64,000 nt of DNA, taken from Litoditis marina. Lineage: Eukaryota; Nematoda; Chromadorea; Rhabditida; Rhabditidae. A program made the translations under genes and the position numbers. Positions 35,200 to 46,109 of this stretch are shown piece after piece. The stretch covers positions 2,478,013 to 2,542,012 of the forward strand of contig OZ038433.1 of assembly GCA_964036275.1 (NCBI GenBank). Direction: 5' to 3'. A model generated the notes under the pieces. The model worked only from the letters and a program-made list of their open reading frames with translations. It searched no databases and had not been told where the DNA came from. Position 1 is the first letter of the stretch; each line of letters begins with the position of its first letter.

Positions 35200-35700
35200 T
35201 TGTGACTTTCTGTGTTTTACCGTCAGCTGTGAAATAACAAGCTAGTAGAACCATTTTAAACTTTTGTGGACGTCGAAACACAAAAACCGGAGGCTCTTGG
35301 TAAACTGTTCAGAACCTATTGTAGACCTGTATTTACCATTTTAGAAGTAAAGTCACTTGATTTTCGACCTTTATTTATCTTTGATTCTGCCGCTTTCCGG
35401 TCGAAAGTGGTGATTACAATGTGCATCGAGATCAAACTACAACCAAGGGTTTGTCATTTCCTGTAAACTGTGAATGATTTCTTATTAATCACTTTTCGCT
35501 GTGAATTATTGAGTAGTACATACACTTTCAATGAAGTGAAACTCAAAAAACCGGAGGTGTGAAAAAAATGAAAAAAAATCAAAACCTCTATTCTAGAGAG
35601 TCTGTTGACTGTATTGTACTTATAATAACAATGCTATGAAGTCACTTTAATCTAAAAACGATTTTGATCTTTGATTCTGCCGCTTTTCGGTCGAAACTCA
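35200..35700 (+). repeat. Diverged tandem duplication, about 300 bp
   Basis: 35215-35410 and 35490-35700 share gtgaaataac/gtgaattatt, caaaaaccggaggct/aaaaaaccggaggtg, agtcactt and ctttgattctgccgcttt(c/t)cggtcgaaa. Old duplication without a supported gene. Confidence 0.6.
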
Positions 35701-35776
35701 AACTTTGCTAAACAGTTGTACACTTTCAAATCTATAATGTCACCAAACTTGAGAATGTACAAGTGTTCTGTTGCAG

Positions 35777-35811
35777 GCGGTCGGCGGAACTCCTCTACCA
35801 CCAATGACGCT
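35777..35811 (+). CDS. Candidate small exon upstream of the polyglutamine gene
   Basis: 35 nt between a good acceptor (ctgttgcag) and a consensus donor (gtaagtgat), reading AVGGTPLPPMT in one frame. A possible next exon opens at 36039 (tactgcag) but has no clear donor. Splicing signals are the only support. Confidence 0.3.
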
Positions 35812-36140
35812 GTAAGTGATATTTCGTTTGGTTCACCTCTAGTTCTCAATTTTGGGTAAACAATTAATTGAATGATAATGTGCCCATAATCACTGTGTAG
35901 GACATGGATGGAAGACACATCAAACACTAAGAGGAACGAAAGACGAGTAGTGTTTCTGGGTGGCATTCATGATTGTGAAACTCACGACATCTTTCCTAGC
36001 GTCTACTGTAATTGAATATTAGGTTGGTTATACTGCAGAGACGACAGAAGCACTAGGAGCTCCTACCCAACATTAAGGAAAATTGTGCAAATAACACTAC
36101 TCGTTCATCTGCATTTGAGAAACTTAAAAAGTATTCAGCA

Positions 36141-36218
36141 ATGGAATTGCAGAGCCGTGCTTCTGGTTCACCCCAGCAACAGCGCCCACCAACTCCGCCC
36201 CACCAGCAACAACAACAA

Positions 36219-36262
<44 letters not shown>

Positions 36263-38063
36263 GCAGCAGCAGCAGCAGCAGCAGCAACGGCCCGCAAGCC
36301 CGTCACCGGCACGATTTGGGTCGCCGGGGATTCCTCAGCGGAACTTCGTCCGGATGGCGACCACTCCGTCATCCGCCCGTCGTTCTGCACGGTCATCCCC
36401 AGTTAGTTTCTATTACACATACAATGACAACTGATTGTACTGCCGGGGATATCTCTGGCATGTGGTCTAGCTGCGCCGTGTCTAGTGCGGGTTTTCACAG
36501 GAATTATATCTCGAGAACGGCTGAATTTTTTTCTCAGATCTTTCCATGAGAACTTCAGAATCGCAGTCAAAAACATCAATCTTTGCAAGAAACTTGATAA
36601 AACCATTACACACTGCTGTCTGGATATTAGTTTTTGAATTTTGATCATAATCTTGAACAGCTCTATGGTAACATGTTCGTAATTCACTCCATGAATCAAA
36701 GTGAAAGGCGTGAAAGAGCAAAATTTGCAGTTTGTTCAGATTGGTTAAAAAAACAAAAACCATAATTTCTTTCTCGAAAACAACTGAAGATAATGGTAAT
36801 TTTGTATTAGATAAGCCAAGGTCGATATATTACCTCTGACCTTGATGAACACTTTCCGAAAAGTTCACGTTTGTTGGCTACATTTCTTATTTTGGGTACA
36901 TGGAGTACACATAACTGGAACTCACTCTCTTGCTCGTTTTCAAACGATTTTTTCGTTGTTTTGCAGACGGCGGCTCCAGATCCTCTGCACGCTTTCACCC
37001 GCGGCCTTGACAACTTCTCCGGGTCAGTTATTTTATATTCTATAGCTTTTTCGCACGTTGATCGAAATAGTTATGTCGTCTGGCGATTGAAGGAGAATAA
37101 TATCGAATGAGACATCATTGAGTAGAACCTTATTCACAACAAACAATTTTCTTGGAATGATTGATTCCGGTGTTATTTCTGTAATCGCCTAATTAACAAG
37201 AAGATAGGGTGGTTTCATTCCAATTGAGCTTCCTTCAGTGTGATAACACAACGTTGGTTAGGTTATTTCATGTACGTCTTTTGCAGAGTGGTCAGTTGGT
37301 CGCTGGTCGAAGGCACGGTGGTCGACTCGTGGAGAAGACCCCAGGTAAGAACTGTTGACGGAGGGCAAAATAGAATGCTCGTTCGGTCTATCGACTGTAG
37401 GGTTGTTAATCGAGTTTGAAATTTCGAGTTTCGGGTTTTTCGAGTTTTGGGAAAAAACGAGTTTGTCGAGTTTCGAGTTATTCGAGTTTTGGGAATTTCG
37501 AGTTTTTCGAGATGTTTGAAATAGCAAAAAAAGTGCTGTAAAACGCTTATTCGTCCATTATTTCTGACTTGGAACGAGGACAAACTCGAAACTCGAAAAC
37601 TCAAACTTTTCAAGTTTCAAAAGTTTCGAGTTTGGAGAAAAACCGAGTCTTTCGAGTTTCGAGTTATACGATTTTTGGAGATTTCGAGTTTTTCGAGTTT
37701 CGAGTCGAACTCGAAACTCGACATTTCGAGTTATTTCGAGTATTTTCGAAATTCGAGATTGGCTTTCACAACCTCAATCCCGAGGTACCAAAACATAAGG
37801 TCGCGCTGGACAGAGTTTTCTCAAATATATACACATATACGAGTTGTCCCTCTAGATAAAAGCACCTAACAAACACATCAATCGAGGAACCTGTGCACCA
37901 TACGACCAACGACAAAACAACTTGTGCGTCAGACCTAGCGTCAGACCGACCCGTGTCTCCTCTCATTCAGAACAAGTGAACTCTCATCTCGTATTTTCAG
38001 CCGAGGATGATGTGGGGAAGGGAATCTGATCAGAATGCTGATCGGTCTGATGCAGATCGATAA
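36141..38063 (+). CDS. Polyglutamine protein gene, unidentified, multi-exon
   Basis: Four exons join with consistent phases into one open frame of about 145 codons: 36141-36401 (from ATG; donor gttagt), 36967-37022 (acceptor ttttgcag, donor gtcagt), 37287-37344 (acceptor ttttgcag, donor gtaaga), 38001-38063 (acceptor attttcag, ending TAA). The first exon encodes MELQSRASGSPQQQRPPTPP, then a long Gln tract with one Lys and one His, then a Ser/Pro/Arg-rich segment (RPASPSPARFGSPG). The third exon is Trp-rich. The tract and low-complexity flanks suggest a nuclear regulatory protein, which is inference only. The frame is open upstream to a TAG just before gagctcc (about 36054), so the start may differ. 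The Asn/Ser-tract frame is the weaker alternative. Confidence 0.5.
36217..36290 (+). repeat. CAA/CAG trinucleotide tract
   Basis: Mixed CAA and CAG repeat encoding the Gln tract: an interrupted CAA stretch followed by nine CAG/CAA codons. Length is probably polymorphic. Confidence 0.85.
37395..37765. repeat. ttcgagtt degenerate simple repeat in the intron
   Basis: Dozens of ttcgag/cgagtttcg motifs with irregular 6-9 bp spacing. Near 37580-37600 the motif appears on the other strand (ctcgaaactcgaaaactc), so the tract can fold on itself. It lies in the last intron of the polyglutamine gene. ORFs here (e.g. 37569-37859) are repeat translations. Confidence 0.85.
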
Positions 38064-38158
38064 AGATCTAGAAGGCCCGCGCCGCCTTCATACGAGACAT
38101 CGTCTTCGCTGCCTCCCTCTATCTTTTGTAATAACAGATGTGCTTTTCCATTCCCATC

Positions 38159-38164
38159 AATAAA
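38159..38164 (+). terminator. Poly(A) signal AATAAA
   Basis: aataaa 96 bp after the TAA at 38061-38063, followed by a T/G-rich stretch (ctatgtttgtttcg); a proper cleavage context for the polyglutamine gene. Confidence 0.6.
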
Positions 38165-38610
38165 CTATGTTTGTTTCGAAAATCTTGGCACGAAGCCAGT
38201 GGGTCTCAGTGGGAATGAAACGAACTATAGGACTGTATACACCACATACAGTTGCCATGAAAACAACAACCTATAGGCTACAAGCCACATGCACCAAACA
38301 TACAAGTAAAACAACGAGAGAGCATTTGGGCTGTGATTTATGGCGTGTTTTCACTTGATACATACACTACGCCGTTTCACCTATCCAAAAACTATTTGAC
38401 CAGTGATTTTCCGTAGTTATGTTGTTTCCCTGACAGAATAGTACTAGAACACAATCAATGAAAAGGTCATTTTCGAGCTGAACTATTTTATCAATGTTGT
38501 TGGTTATATGTGAACCAGACACATGGTGGCAAGATGTTTTATTGGATATGGCGACGTGTCGGTGAATTCACCGTCTTGAGGGTCATTTTCCCACACGAAC
38601 CCTATGACAG
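38165..38610. other. Intergenic, nothing recognised
   Basis: No supported gene or repeat in this stretch. Confidence 0.35.
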
Positions 38611-38611
38611 A

Positions 38612-38720
38612 TTACGGGCACGGCCTGCGTGCTCTAGCCGTCTCGGCCTGCGTGCCCAACTTCCACGGCCCGGGCCAAACGCAGGCCGTGGCGCTAGGCG
38701 GGCACGAGTCTGCCGGACTC
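38612..38720. other. GC-rich patch with inverted repeat
   Basis: Sharp GC island in AT-rich DNA. cacggcctgcgt (38619-38630) and acgcaggccgtg (38679-38690) are perfect inverted repeats; ggcctgcgtgc also recurs directly. Perhaps a mobile-element end; the ORFs crossing it have no motif. Confidence 0.5.
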
Positions 38721-39097
38721 TGCCCAGAATCAAAAACGCCCGCAATACTTAAAAACCCGTTGCGAAGAATAAACATTTATGATAAATACATTTATTACAC
38801 ACAAAATTTACAATATACAAGCATAGAACACAACTTAGACGAATATCACAATGCTAATTATATTTGAGAGCGCTTTAGAATGTAATTCGCGAAAACGGCT
38901 ATGAAAAAACCGCAAATCGCCAGAAACAGTACTATTATACAAAACAGAATGGGTATTTGCTTGTTTTCTAACAAAACAGAGGAAAACAATTAAGTTAATT
39001 AGGAGTTGCTTTTTCTCCTCTCTCTTCCATTAATATTGCTCGGTACTACCTTTTTTAATAATCTAGTCAGTCCCGAGAACCTAAGCCAAACGGCGGT

Positions 39098-39311
39098 TTA
39101 CACATGCGACATGTTGCATGCAACCAAGTCGCATGTGTACAAAACAATTGGTTGCTTTCAAATGCAACCGAGTCGTTTCTCAAACGCAACCAAATTTGTA
39201 AAGTGATTTTGGTTGCATTTAAGGTGCAACCCGGTTGTAAACAATGATTTTGTACACATGCAACCTGTTGCATTTTGGTCGCATGCAACTGCAACCCGGT
39301 TGCATGTGTAA
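39098..39311. mobile_element. MITE-like 214-bp element, ttacacatgc ends
   Basis: Termini ttacacatgc (39098-39107) and gcatgtgtaa (39302-39311) are inverted. The interior is packed with variants of tgcaacc/ggttgca on both strands, giving many alternative hairpins. No ORF conservation and no clear target duplication. Confidence 0.65.
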
Positions 39312-41221
39312 TTGACCAAGCGATACATGAAAAACTTGAGGCAAATTAGAAACAACTGAACAACTAAAGCGGACGACTTGCAAGAGGTTACATATACATC
39401 TAGTTGATTCTTTGGTCCTCTATCCTGGTAGAGCAGAAGGGCCGACAAACTGAGGCATGGTGCCGACTCGTCAACTCTGAAAGCATCATATTTAACATAA
39501 AGACATCGGATCGGAATCTTTAAACACTCCGACTGTCGTTCACTCTTTTTGGCACATACCAGTGAAGTGTAGTTTTTCTAACTTCCGAAAATTTGCAAAT
39601 AGGGAACTCGTATTCTTATTTTGGCTGGCTATGAAAAACTTTCCCAGAGTAACCTAATCTAGCTTGTTACCAAACGTGTTAAAGCTCAGCCAGCTTCACG
39701 TCCGTCTTCGTAACTATATCTAATATCCGTCAGCACGGTGCATTATGAACCCGAACAAAAGTATAGAACTTCATAGATGTGAAAATGCGGTAAACTCATT
39801 GAGCGAACTCCAACCACAAGGGGTAAAAGATTACAGGTTTTTAGCAAACAAAACTAAATTTGGCTCGAAATTTTCTCTTGTATTGTAAGTTTGACTGTTT
39901 CATTCGTACACTAACCTGACATTATTTTGGGATTTTGACAGAGGTTGCGCGTTGCGGCTTGCGAATGAATATTATGAGACTTGATGGGTTCGGTGTATTC
40001 CGGACATCTGATTTTTAACATTAAATTTCTCTCAGAACCATCTGCTATATAACGTAGAAAAGCGGATAACTGATCATATGAATCAATTTCATAAGACACA
40101 AAATACTGATTTAAAACTTATAAAAAGGAAAGTATAAGAGGAAAACAAGATGTCAAGTTTACCTCATGGAGCAAATGAGCCTTCTCCTTGGGACACTTGG
40201 TTAACTCGGCCTTCTCAGCGAAAAGACGAGCCAAACTCTATACTTCTGTTGTTCTTTTCCTCATTGGATTTCTGCCAGAGTTCAACATTTCAAGTTTCAA
40301 ATGTGAATGAATTCTTGAATTTACACGTTTCGACCCTCAAGCATTCAAAGATTTGTAGTCCGACGTGAACAACCCTAGCCTGCTGTAAACTATATTCGGG
40401 GACTGGAAGCATCTCTTTTCTACCTTTCCCGTTGCACATGTCTTGAACAAATTAAAAACTGCTTGAAACTCAAATATATGCCTTTACAAGTTTTCACCAA
40501 AAAAAATCATAATTCGTCAGGGATGCCTCTCGGGCTTCTCACAAATAATGGAACGAATCGCAATAGGACTATGGACAACGTCCACTTTCCAGCAATCTAT
40601 CACAACTGTTAGTAGTCGCGCAAATTCGCAGCGCACAATTGTTCTGGTCACCATCATTTCCTTCACTTCAGGTACATGAATAAAAGTGTACACCAAGTAA
40701 ACGTCAAGCAGTTGAGCATGCAATATAGTTAAAAGAGTGTGCATGTACTTGTTTATCAAAGAGAGAAAATACGCAATCAAATTTGAAGTTCAGATTGAAA
40801 TCACTAATCGTTCTGCTTTGGTAATTCCTCATTTTCAGGACTTCTCGAAATGTTCTACTTTCTGAACAGAGGAGTTGGGCCCTTTATATGGAAAAGAATA
40901 GTTCACGATGGGGCAGAAAGAATAATAAACTGCGACATATCCCTGAGCAGGTTGGCTTACTCTACCGCTAGTTCACTCCATTCAAAAAAACATGTAACTA
41001 AACTTTTCTCTTGAACAAGTTCATCTCTACACTTCTCACAATAGAGAACTGGTCAGTATTATTCCACTCATTTCAGAAACTACAGTGGAACATCTTTGAT
41101 GGCCTTCACCCTGATGACATACTCTTTCATTTAACTACACCACGATAGACACAGAAAATAAAAATTGGAGTAACAATTTATCAAGGCATTAACAGAAACG
41201 ACACCTTGAAAATGGTAACAT
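39312..41221. other. Intergenic, no supported gene
   Basis: AT-rich, several 60-90 codon ORFs on both strands without recognisable domains, splice continuity or repeats. Confidence 0.35.
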
Positions 41222-41376
41222 TTATCCTCGTTTTTTCTCGGACACTCCGACAGTACGTTTCTTGCGGCCAGTGGTCTTGGTGTGCTGTTCACTGACACGA
41301 GACCTCTGTGAAGACAGATCTTCTTCAGACGCTCAAGATCCTCACGGAGCTTGTTGTCCACTTGGGTGGAAAGAAG

Positions 41377-42317
41377 CTGGAATTAGCAGATTAAGCAATT
41401 AAGAAAAACTACTTCACTGCAGAAAAATAGCAGCGTTTCAACCCCGTCTGAGAACATGTGATATTTTCCAGCATCAAAACAATAATTTCATGCTTTGATA
41501 AAGTTTCCAAATGCGGTAGAAGCCCGTACAGTTATATGAAACACAAATGACCAGTTTATAAAACAAAGGCTCGTGAACGTATTTTTGATAAATTGAGCAG
41601 TGGTAAAATTTGACTGCACGATAAAAACGTCCCCCTTTTGTTGATAATGAAACTCCACAATAATGAAAACAGTGTGAAAGCAGAATGTTCGTTGAAATGA
41701 CCATCCGAATTATTACGAATAAAAAGTTTTCTCTCAAACGGAAAATTAACGAAGATATAGCATAAAAAAGCTATGTTGAACATGCATCGCAACCTGTTGA
41801 TATGTGAAGAATTATAGTACATATTTTTGAGTGTCGCCAAAATAAAGTCGCCCCAATCATATCATATAATTTCATTTTACTGAAAGGATACTCAGAGCTA
41901 GCCATTAACAACTAGACAGGTGAGGGAAACATGAGACTTGAATAGCCAATTGATAAAAAAGATTCCAAATGGTCACGGTAATAGTAGACCTCAACAGAGG
42001 GTTTCGCCACTTAGACGATGGCTCTTCCCACGTACAACAATGGGACGTCTTACGTCAGTACCAAGAATTACGGTGGGAATGGAGCCTATTTACATATAAT
42101 AGTTTCCTATCGTCATCTTTTATCCATTTCTACCCTAATTCGCTGTACCGCCCCCGGAAATGAACGTCCCGTTATTGCACCTGGGACGAGCGACTGCTGA
42201 GTAGTGTGCAGAACTCGCATACGGTATCAAGCTCCCATATAGCTCGCATACGATTTCAAAACTTATGCCAACCAAACAGTCCAGTAGCCCTGTTAGAACA
42301 AACTTTGGAAATTATAC
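41377..42317. other. RPS18 intron 2
   Basis: 941-bp intron, donor gtataat and acceptor attccag on -. On + at 42018-42200 there is a 60-codon ORF (MALPTYNNGTSYVSTKNYGG) that looks protein-like but has no other support. Confidence 0.6.
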
Positions 42318-42500
42318 CTGGGAGTAGTTATTGTAGTCTTTCTGTCTGTTGAGGAACCAGTTGGGGATTTTGTACTGGGAAGGGTTCTGCATGATGGTGA
42401 CGATCTTCTCGAAGTCGTCTTCGCTCAAATCTCCAGCTCGCTTGTTGATATCAACGTGTGCCTTGCGGCAGCACAGGAAGGCGAAACGCCGCCCAACTCC

Positions 42501-43134
42501 CTAAATATAGGTCAAATATACAGTCTAGATAATAAAAACAGAAAAACCTCCACGAACAATCTTCAAAAACAGGTCGTCTGGCTTTTGTTCGACCGTGAGC
42601 CTAGAAGTTCATCAATGACTTCATATTCAAACTTTTATCACGCAAACTAGAACGAAGAAAAAGAATTACCTCACTGAAAAGTTATGAGCACACTATGAAC
42701 AGAAAAACACTATTTTCATAGAGTTTGAAAAACACTTCTAATCGTGAACTAAACCTGTTTTTTCACAATATAGATTACTTCGAAGGTCGATATTTACTGC
42801 AATCTAACAGAATGAGTTAAATTTTCAAATTTGAGAGGCTTTCTTCTGGCGGCGTAGCAATCCTTGAAAAATCTCATGAGATAGCTCATGAGCTATTAGC
42901 ACGAGCCTCTCATGAGTTTCTATTGATTGCTATGCTACAACATTGAGAGTTCACGAGATGCTCATGAGATATCTCATGAGAAACTCATATAAACTTCTCG
43001 TGAGATTGGAGGGATTGCTACGCCGCCTGGTTTGAAATTACCTTGGTGAATGTGTGTCACATACCAAAGCCCTTGAAACGAGAACAACAGAAAATAGTGT
43101 GAACGAACGAGAGAAAAACAAGGTAAGAACCAAC
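42501..43134. other. RPS18 intron 1, hosts a MITE
   Basis: 634-bp intron between coding exons 1 and 2 (donor gttggt, acceptor tatttag on -). Apart from the 42848-43027 element it holds nothing recognised. Confidence 0.6.
42848..43027. mobile_element. MITE with 16-bp perfect terminal inverted repeats
   Basis: ggcggcgtagcaatcc (42848-42863) and ggattgctacgccgcc (43012-43027) are exact inverted repeats bounding 180 bp. The interior is a run of tctcatgaga-type palindromes (tcatga about eight times). Inserted in RPS18 intron 1. No target duplication is clear. Confidence 0.75.
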
Positions 43135-43236
43135 CTTGATGGCAGTCATTGCGAACGGAACCTTGCGGTTACCGTCGATGTTGGTGTTCATCACACGATG
43201 AATGTGCTGGAACTTCTCAGAGATGATCAACGACAT

Positions 43237-43806
43237 ATTGTCGTGATTATTTTACCACTGGAAAGAGTGGTTAAATTCAAGAAGAAAAGAAGGGTGACAA
43301 CGGAAAAAAATTCCAAAGAATAAGATGAAAGGAAACTGTGTTTTCATACAACGCATGTTAAATAATATTCACCCGTTCGGATTCAGGGGGAGGAAATGAA
43401 ATCACTCAATTCAAAAATGAACCAGAGATGACCAAGGAAGAAATGATCAGTTGAAAACCAAATTTGGAAAACTAGTAAAACACGAGAAAGTAGGTTTTTC
43501 CCATTTTTCTGTGATTACCACATTTATACGTTTCGATATAGCAACTCTACTAATCAATTTACCACTTTTCTATTAAAAAAAGACGGAAAATTCTTCAGAA
43601 AATTTGGGAAAAGAAAAAACATCGGCTAAATCTTCTCAATAGGCATGATTAATGTAGGGTGGAATTCACGGCAGGACCAAGTGATGCCGCAGGCAAACTT
43701 GCGCGCAGCGGGACCTTTGCAGTTTGACGAAAGAGAAAATTAGAAAATGAGAAATGATTAGCGCACGAAGACACGGAATGCATCGAATGTGACCATTGTA
43801 TTGTTT
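43237..43806. other. Upstream of RPS18, nothing recognised
   Basis: Expected promoter region of the - strand RPS18 copy. No TATA box or 5' terminal pyrimidine tract could be assigned. Confidence 0.35.
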
Positions 43807-43912
43807 GATAGTGTATTCTAGTCTATTTTTTAAAAACTTTTTGATAGTGTATTCTAGTCTATTTTTTAACACATTTTTGTTCTTAAAAAATAGACATACT
43901 CAATACACTATC
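43807..43912. repeat. Inverted repeat with duplicated left arm
   Basis: gatagtgtattctagtctat... occurs twice (43807-43833 and 43843-43869) and once inverted (43883-43912, ttaaaaaatagac ... acactatc). Small MITE remnant or hairpin-forming element just upstream of the MTR4-like remnant. Confidence 0.65.
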
Positions 43913-43964
43913 ACCCGAATGGTTTTTCGTTGAGATATTTTTTTTCTACATTTGATGTTTGTAG

Positions 43965-45115
43965 GGTACATGGGAAGTGGTCCCCATGACATTGGACTGT
44001 GTGGAGGAGATGAGTACTATTCGAATCAAGCTGCCCCGAGATCTGAGACCAGTCTCCAACAGACAGACTGTGGAGAGAATGATAACTGTAAGCTTTTCAT
44101 CTTGATTCACCTGTCACCTTTACGTAAAGGTCATGTATAGATTGAATCACGAAGTTGAGTGGTAATCGTTGTTTTCGGGTGGCCGCGGCCTTTAAAAGAT
44201 AGGTTATTTGCAAAAGTTACAGTAATACCACTCTTCATTCGTGCCCTATTTCAGCGATGAACATAAACTCAAGAAGCGCGCCGATTTCTCCAAAATAAAG
44301 GCAGACTGGGAGATTAAGGTAAGTGACTAGACAACGTTTTCTAATTCAGTGCTAATTGAACTAGCTGCTGGACGAATTGGCCGTTTCGCTTGTGTTCATC
44401 ATAAGTAGCTTCGAAGTTTTGGATCAATGAGTTTTGTTCGAAGGAGGAAATGCGGCGTGAGCTGAAGGTACTGAACGGCGAGTTGGAGAAGGCGATGGCC
44501 ATTTAACAGTTGGAAGAGCTGGACCATCGCGAACGAGTTCTACGAAGAACGCAGTACTGCACGTAGCAGGACACGATTAAGATGAAGGTACCCTTCTACT
44601 TCAGTTAACTTCTCCCGACTCCTAATAGCCATACGATTTACGTAAGCAGAGTTTGTTTTCGTTGGAATCGGAACAATTGACATCTTTTGCTGCAAAATCA
44701 TGCATTTTCACGAGACGAAAAAAGAGCGTTCCTTTGCAGGACAGGCACGTGTTCAAAAATTGTATTATGAGTAATATGAAAACTACTAGTCTTAGTGCCG
44801 ATTTTCCCCCGTTGCGAACACCTGACATACATGGACACTCATTAACTAATGGCCTGTCGGTCCTGCCGAATAATAAATTTCTGTAAACGAATCATGGAAC
44901 AGTGTGTTTTCTTATATGAAACTGAGTTCAAGACGTAATTTCGTGTTAACTTTCTCAACTGGCTTCATGGGTGTCGTGGAGTGAATGAATGCATACATAT
45001 ACATACGTAATTGAAGGGTCGTGTCGCGTGCGAGCTGTCAGCTTCGGACGAGCTGATGCTGACGGAGATGCTGTATGCGGGAGTGTTCACCAACCTGTCG
45101 ACCGGCCATCTGGTC
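43965..45115 (+). pseudogene. MTREX: MTR4/MTREX-like RNA helicase remnant (arch to C-terminal part)
   Basis: Four exon-like blocks resemble the post-helicase part of MTR4 (SKIV2L2), the DExH helicase that feeds RNA to the nuclear exosome. 43965-44087 reads GTWEVVPMTLDCVEEMS then IKLPRDLRPVSNRQTVERM. 44255-44318 reads DEHKLKKRADFSKIKADWEI. 44444-44587 reads EEMRRELKVLNGELEKAMAI then QLEELDHRERVLRR. From 45017 it reads GRVACELSASDELMLTEMLY. Splice sites flank the blocks. In-frame stops TAA (44504-44506) and TAG (44564-44566) fall where the family has sense codons. The segment normally between blocks 1 and 2 (about 70 residues) is absent, the helicase core is not in the window, and the 3' part is replaced by the tRNA array at 45116. 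This is a pseudogene fragment. Confidence 0.8.
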
Positions 45116-45147
45116 GACAGATGTGATAACCACTACACCACGAGATC
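45116..45147 (-). pseudogene. tRNA-Val 5' fragment at array edge
   Basis: Nucleotides 1-32 of the tRNA only. Homology stops at the anticodon loop, where MTR4-like sequence begins (tggtc|gacagatgtg). No T arm, so no function. Confidence 0.9.
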
Positions 45148-45553
45148 GACATTTAGCCACCGTTCTTTCTCGGTCACCCGTCCCCTGCAATCATGGCTCC
45201 CAGCCCATCGCCCGGGGTTGGCTATTGTTGATAGGTACAAAACTTAGAAGAAAAACTATTTTGCGACTAAAGTAATTAGTCTTCAAATAAGCTAATCGCA
45301 GTGAGAAACTGTACTAGACCCTGAAATCAGTCAGAACTAGTCTCAAATTATCATATTATCGATTATCCACAGGCTGCAAAACTGTATTATAAAATATTCT
45401 ACCCACAGGGTACAAGTGGCAGGGTAGAAACTATTCATCTCGAGTGTGTAAATTTCATCGTAGAAAGTGCACTACCCAGTAAATATCAATGTCAGGGTAG
45501 AAGATATACTTCTTTCTACTTTGCGTGAAAAATAAAGAATAAAACAAAAACTA

Positions 45554-45626
45554 TGATCTCGGGCGGGCTCGAACCGCCGGCCTTCTGTGTGTTAGACAGA
45601 TGTGATAACCACTACACCACGAGATC
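45554..45626 (-). tRNA. tRNA-Val (AAC), reverse copy 31
   Basis: Identical to the reference on the opposite strand. Confidence 0.92.
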
Positions 45627-46036
45627 GACATTTAGCCACCGTTCTTTCTCGGTCACCCGTCCCCTGCAATCATGGCTCCCAGCCCACCGCCCGGGGTTGG
45701 CTATTGTTGATAGGTACAAAAGTTAGAAGAAAAACTATTTTGCGACTAAAGTAATTAGTCTTAAAATAAGCTAATCGCAGTGAGAAACTGTACTAGACCC
45801 TGAAATCAGTCAGAACTAGTCTCAAATCATCAAATTATCGATTATCCACAGGCTGCAAAACTGTATTATAAAATCTTCTACCCACCCACAGGGTACAAGT
45901 GGCAGGGTAGAAACTATTCATCTCGAGTGTGTAAATTTCACCGTAGAAAGTGCACTACCCAGTAAATATCAATGTCAGGGTAGAAGATATACTTCTTTCT
46001 ACTTTGCGTGAAAAATAAAGAATAAAACAAAAACTA

Positions 46037-46109
46037 TGATCTCGGGCGGGCTCGAACCGCCGGCCTTCTGTGTGTTAGACAGATGTGATAACCACTACAC
46101 CACGAGATC
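46037..46109 (-). tRNA. tRNA-Val (AAC), reverse copy 32
   Basis: Identical to the reference; 483 bp from the previous copy. Confidence 0.92.

Larger units (their letters stand above)
41222..43236 (-). pseudogene. RPS18: 40S ribosomal protein S18 (uS13) gene, last exon frameshifted
   Basis: Three coding exons on -, all phase 0. Exon 1 43135-43236 starts [20 protein letters not shown]. Exon 2 42318-42500 contains [20 protein letters not shown] and [17 protein letters not shown]. Exon 3 41222-41376 opens LLSTQVDNKLREDLERLKKI. All match eukaryotic uS13, which sits in the 40S head near the P and E sites. After HRG the conserved LRHYWGL-type segment is missing (about 19 nt lost, seemingly between short ggtct repeats) and the frame shifts. 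The family C-terminus (QHTKTTGRKKRTVGVSEKK) continues in another frame to a TAA at 41222-41224; read straight through, the frame ends near 41131. Exon 2 also deviates ([11 protein letters not shown] for a normally conserved stretch). Introns and splice sites are kept, so this is a duplicated, not processed, copy. A sequencing error is the alternative. Confidence 0.85.

Noticed and set aside
36085..36549. 154-codon ORF with Asn and Ser tracts, and the antisense Val/Ala-tract ORF 36124-36396
   Set aside because: Other frames of the CAA/CAG tract. The Gln frame gives the best flanking sequence and joins in phase to three downstream exons.
44444..44587. TAA and TAG as glutamine codons (altered genetic code)
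   Set aside because: Both stops precede CAG, which is suggestive, but family alignment expects other residues there, and the polyglutamine gene and the RPS18 tail appear to end normally at TAA. A missing exon and truncation favour a pseudogene.
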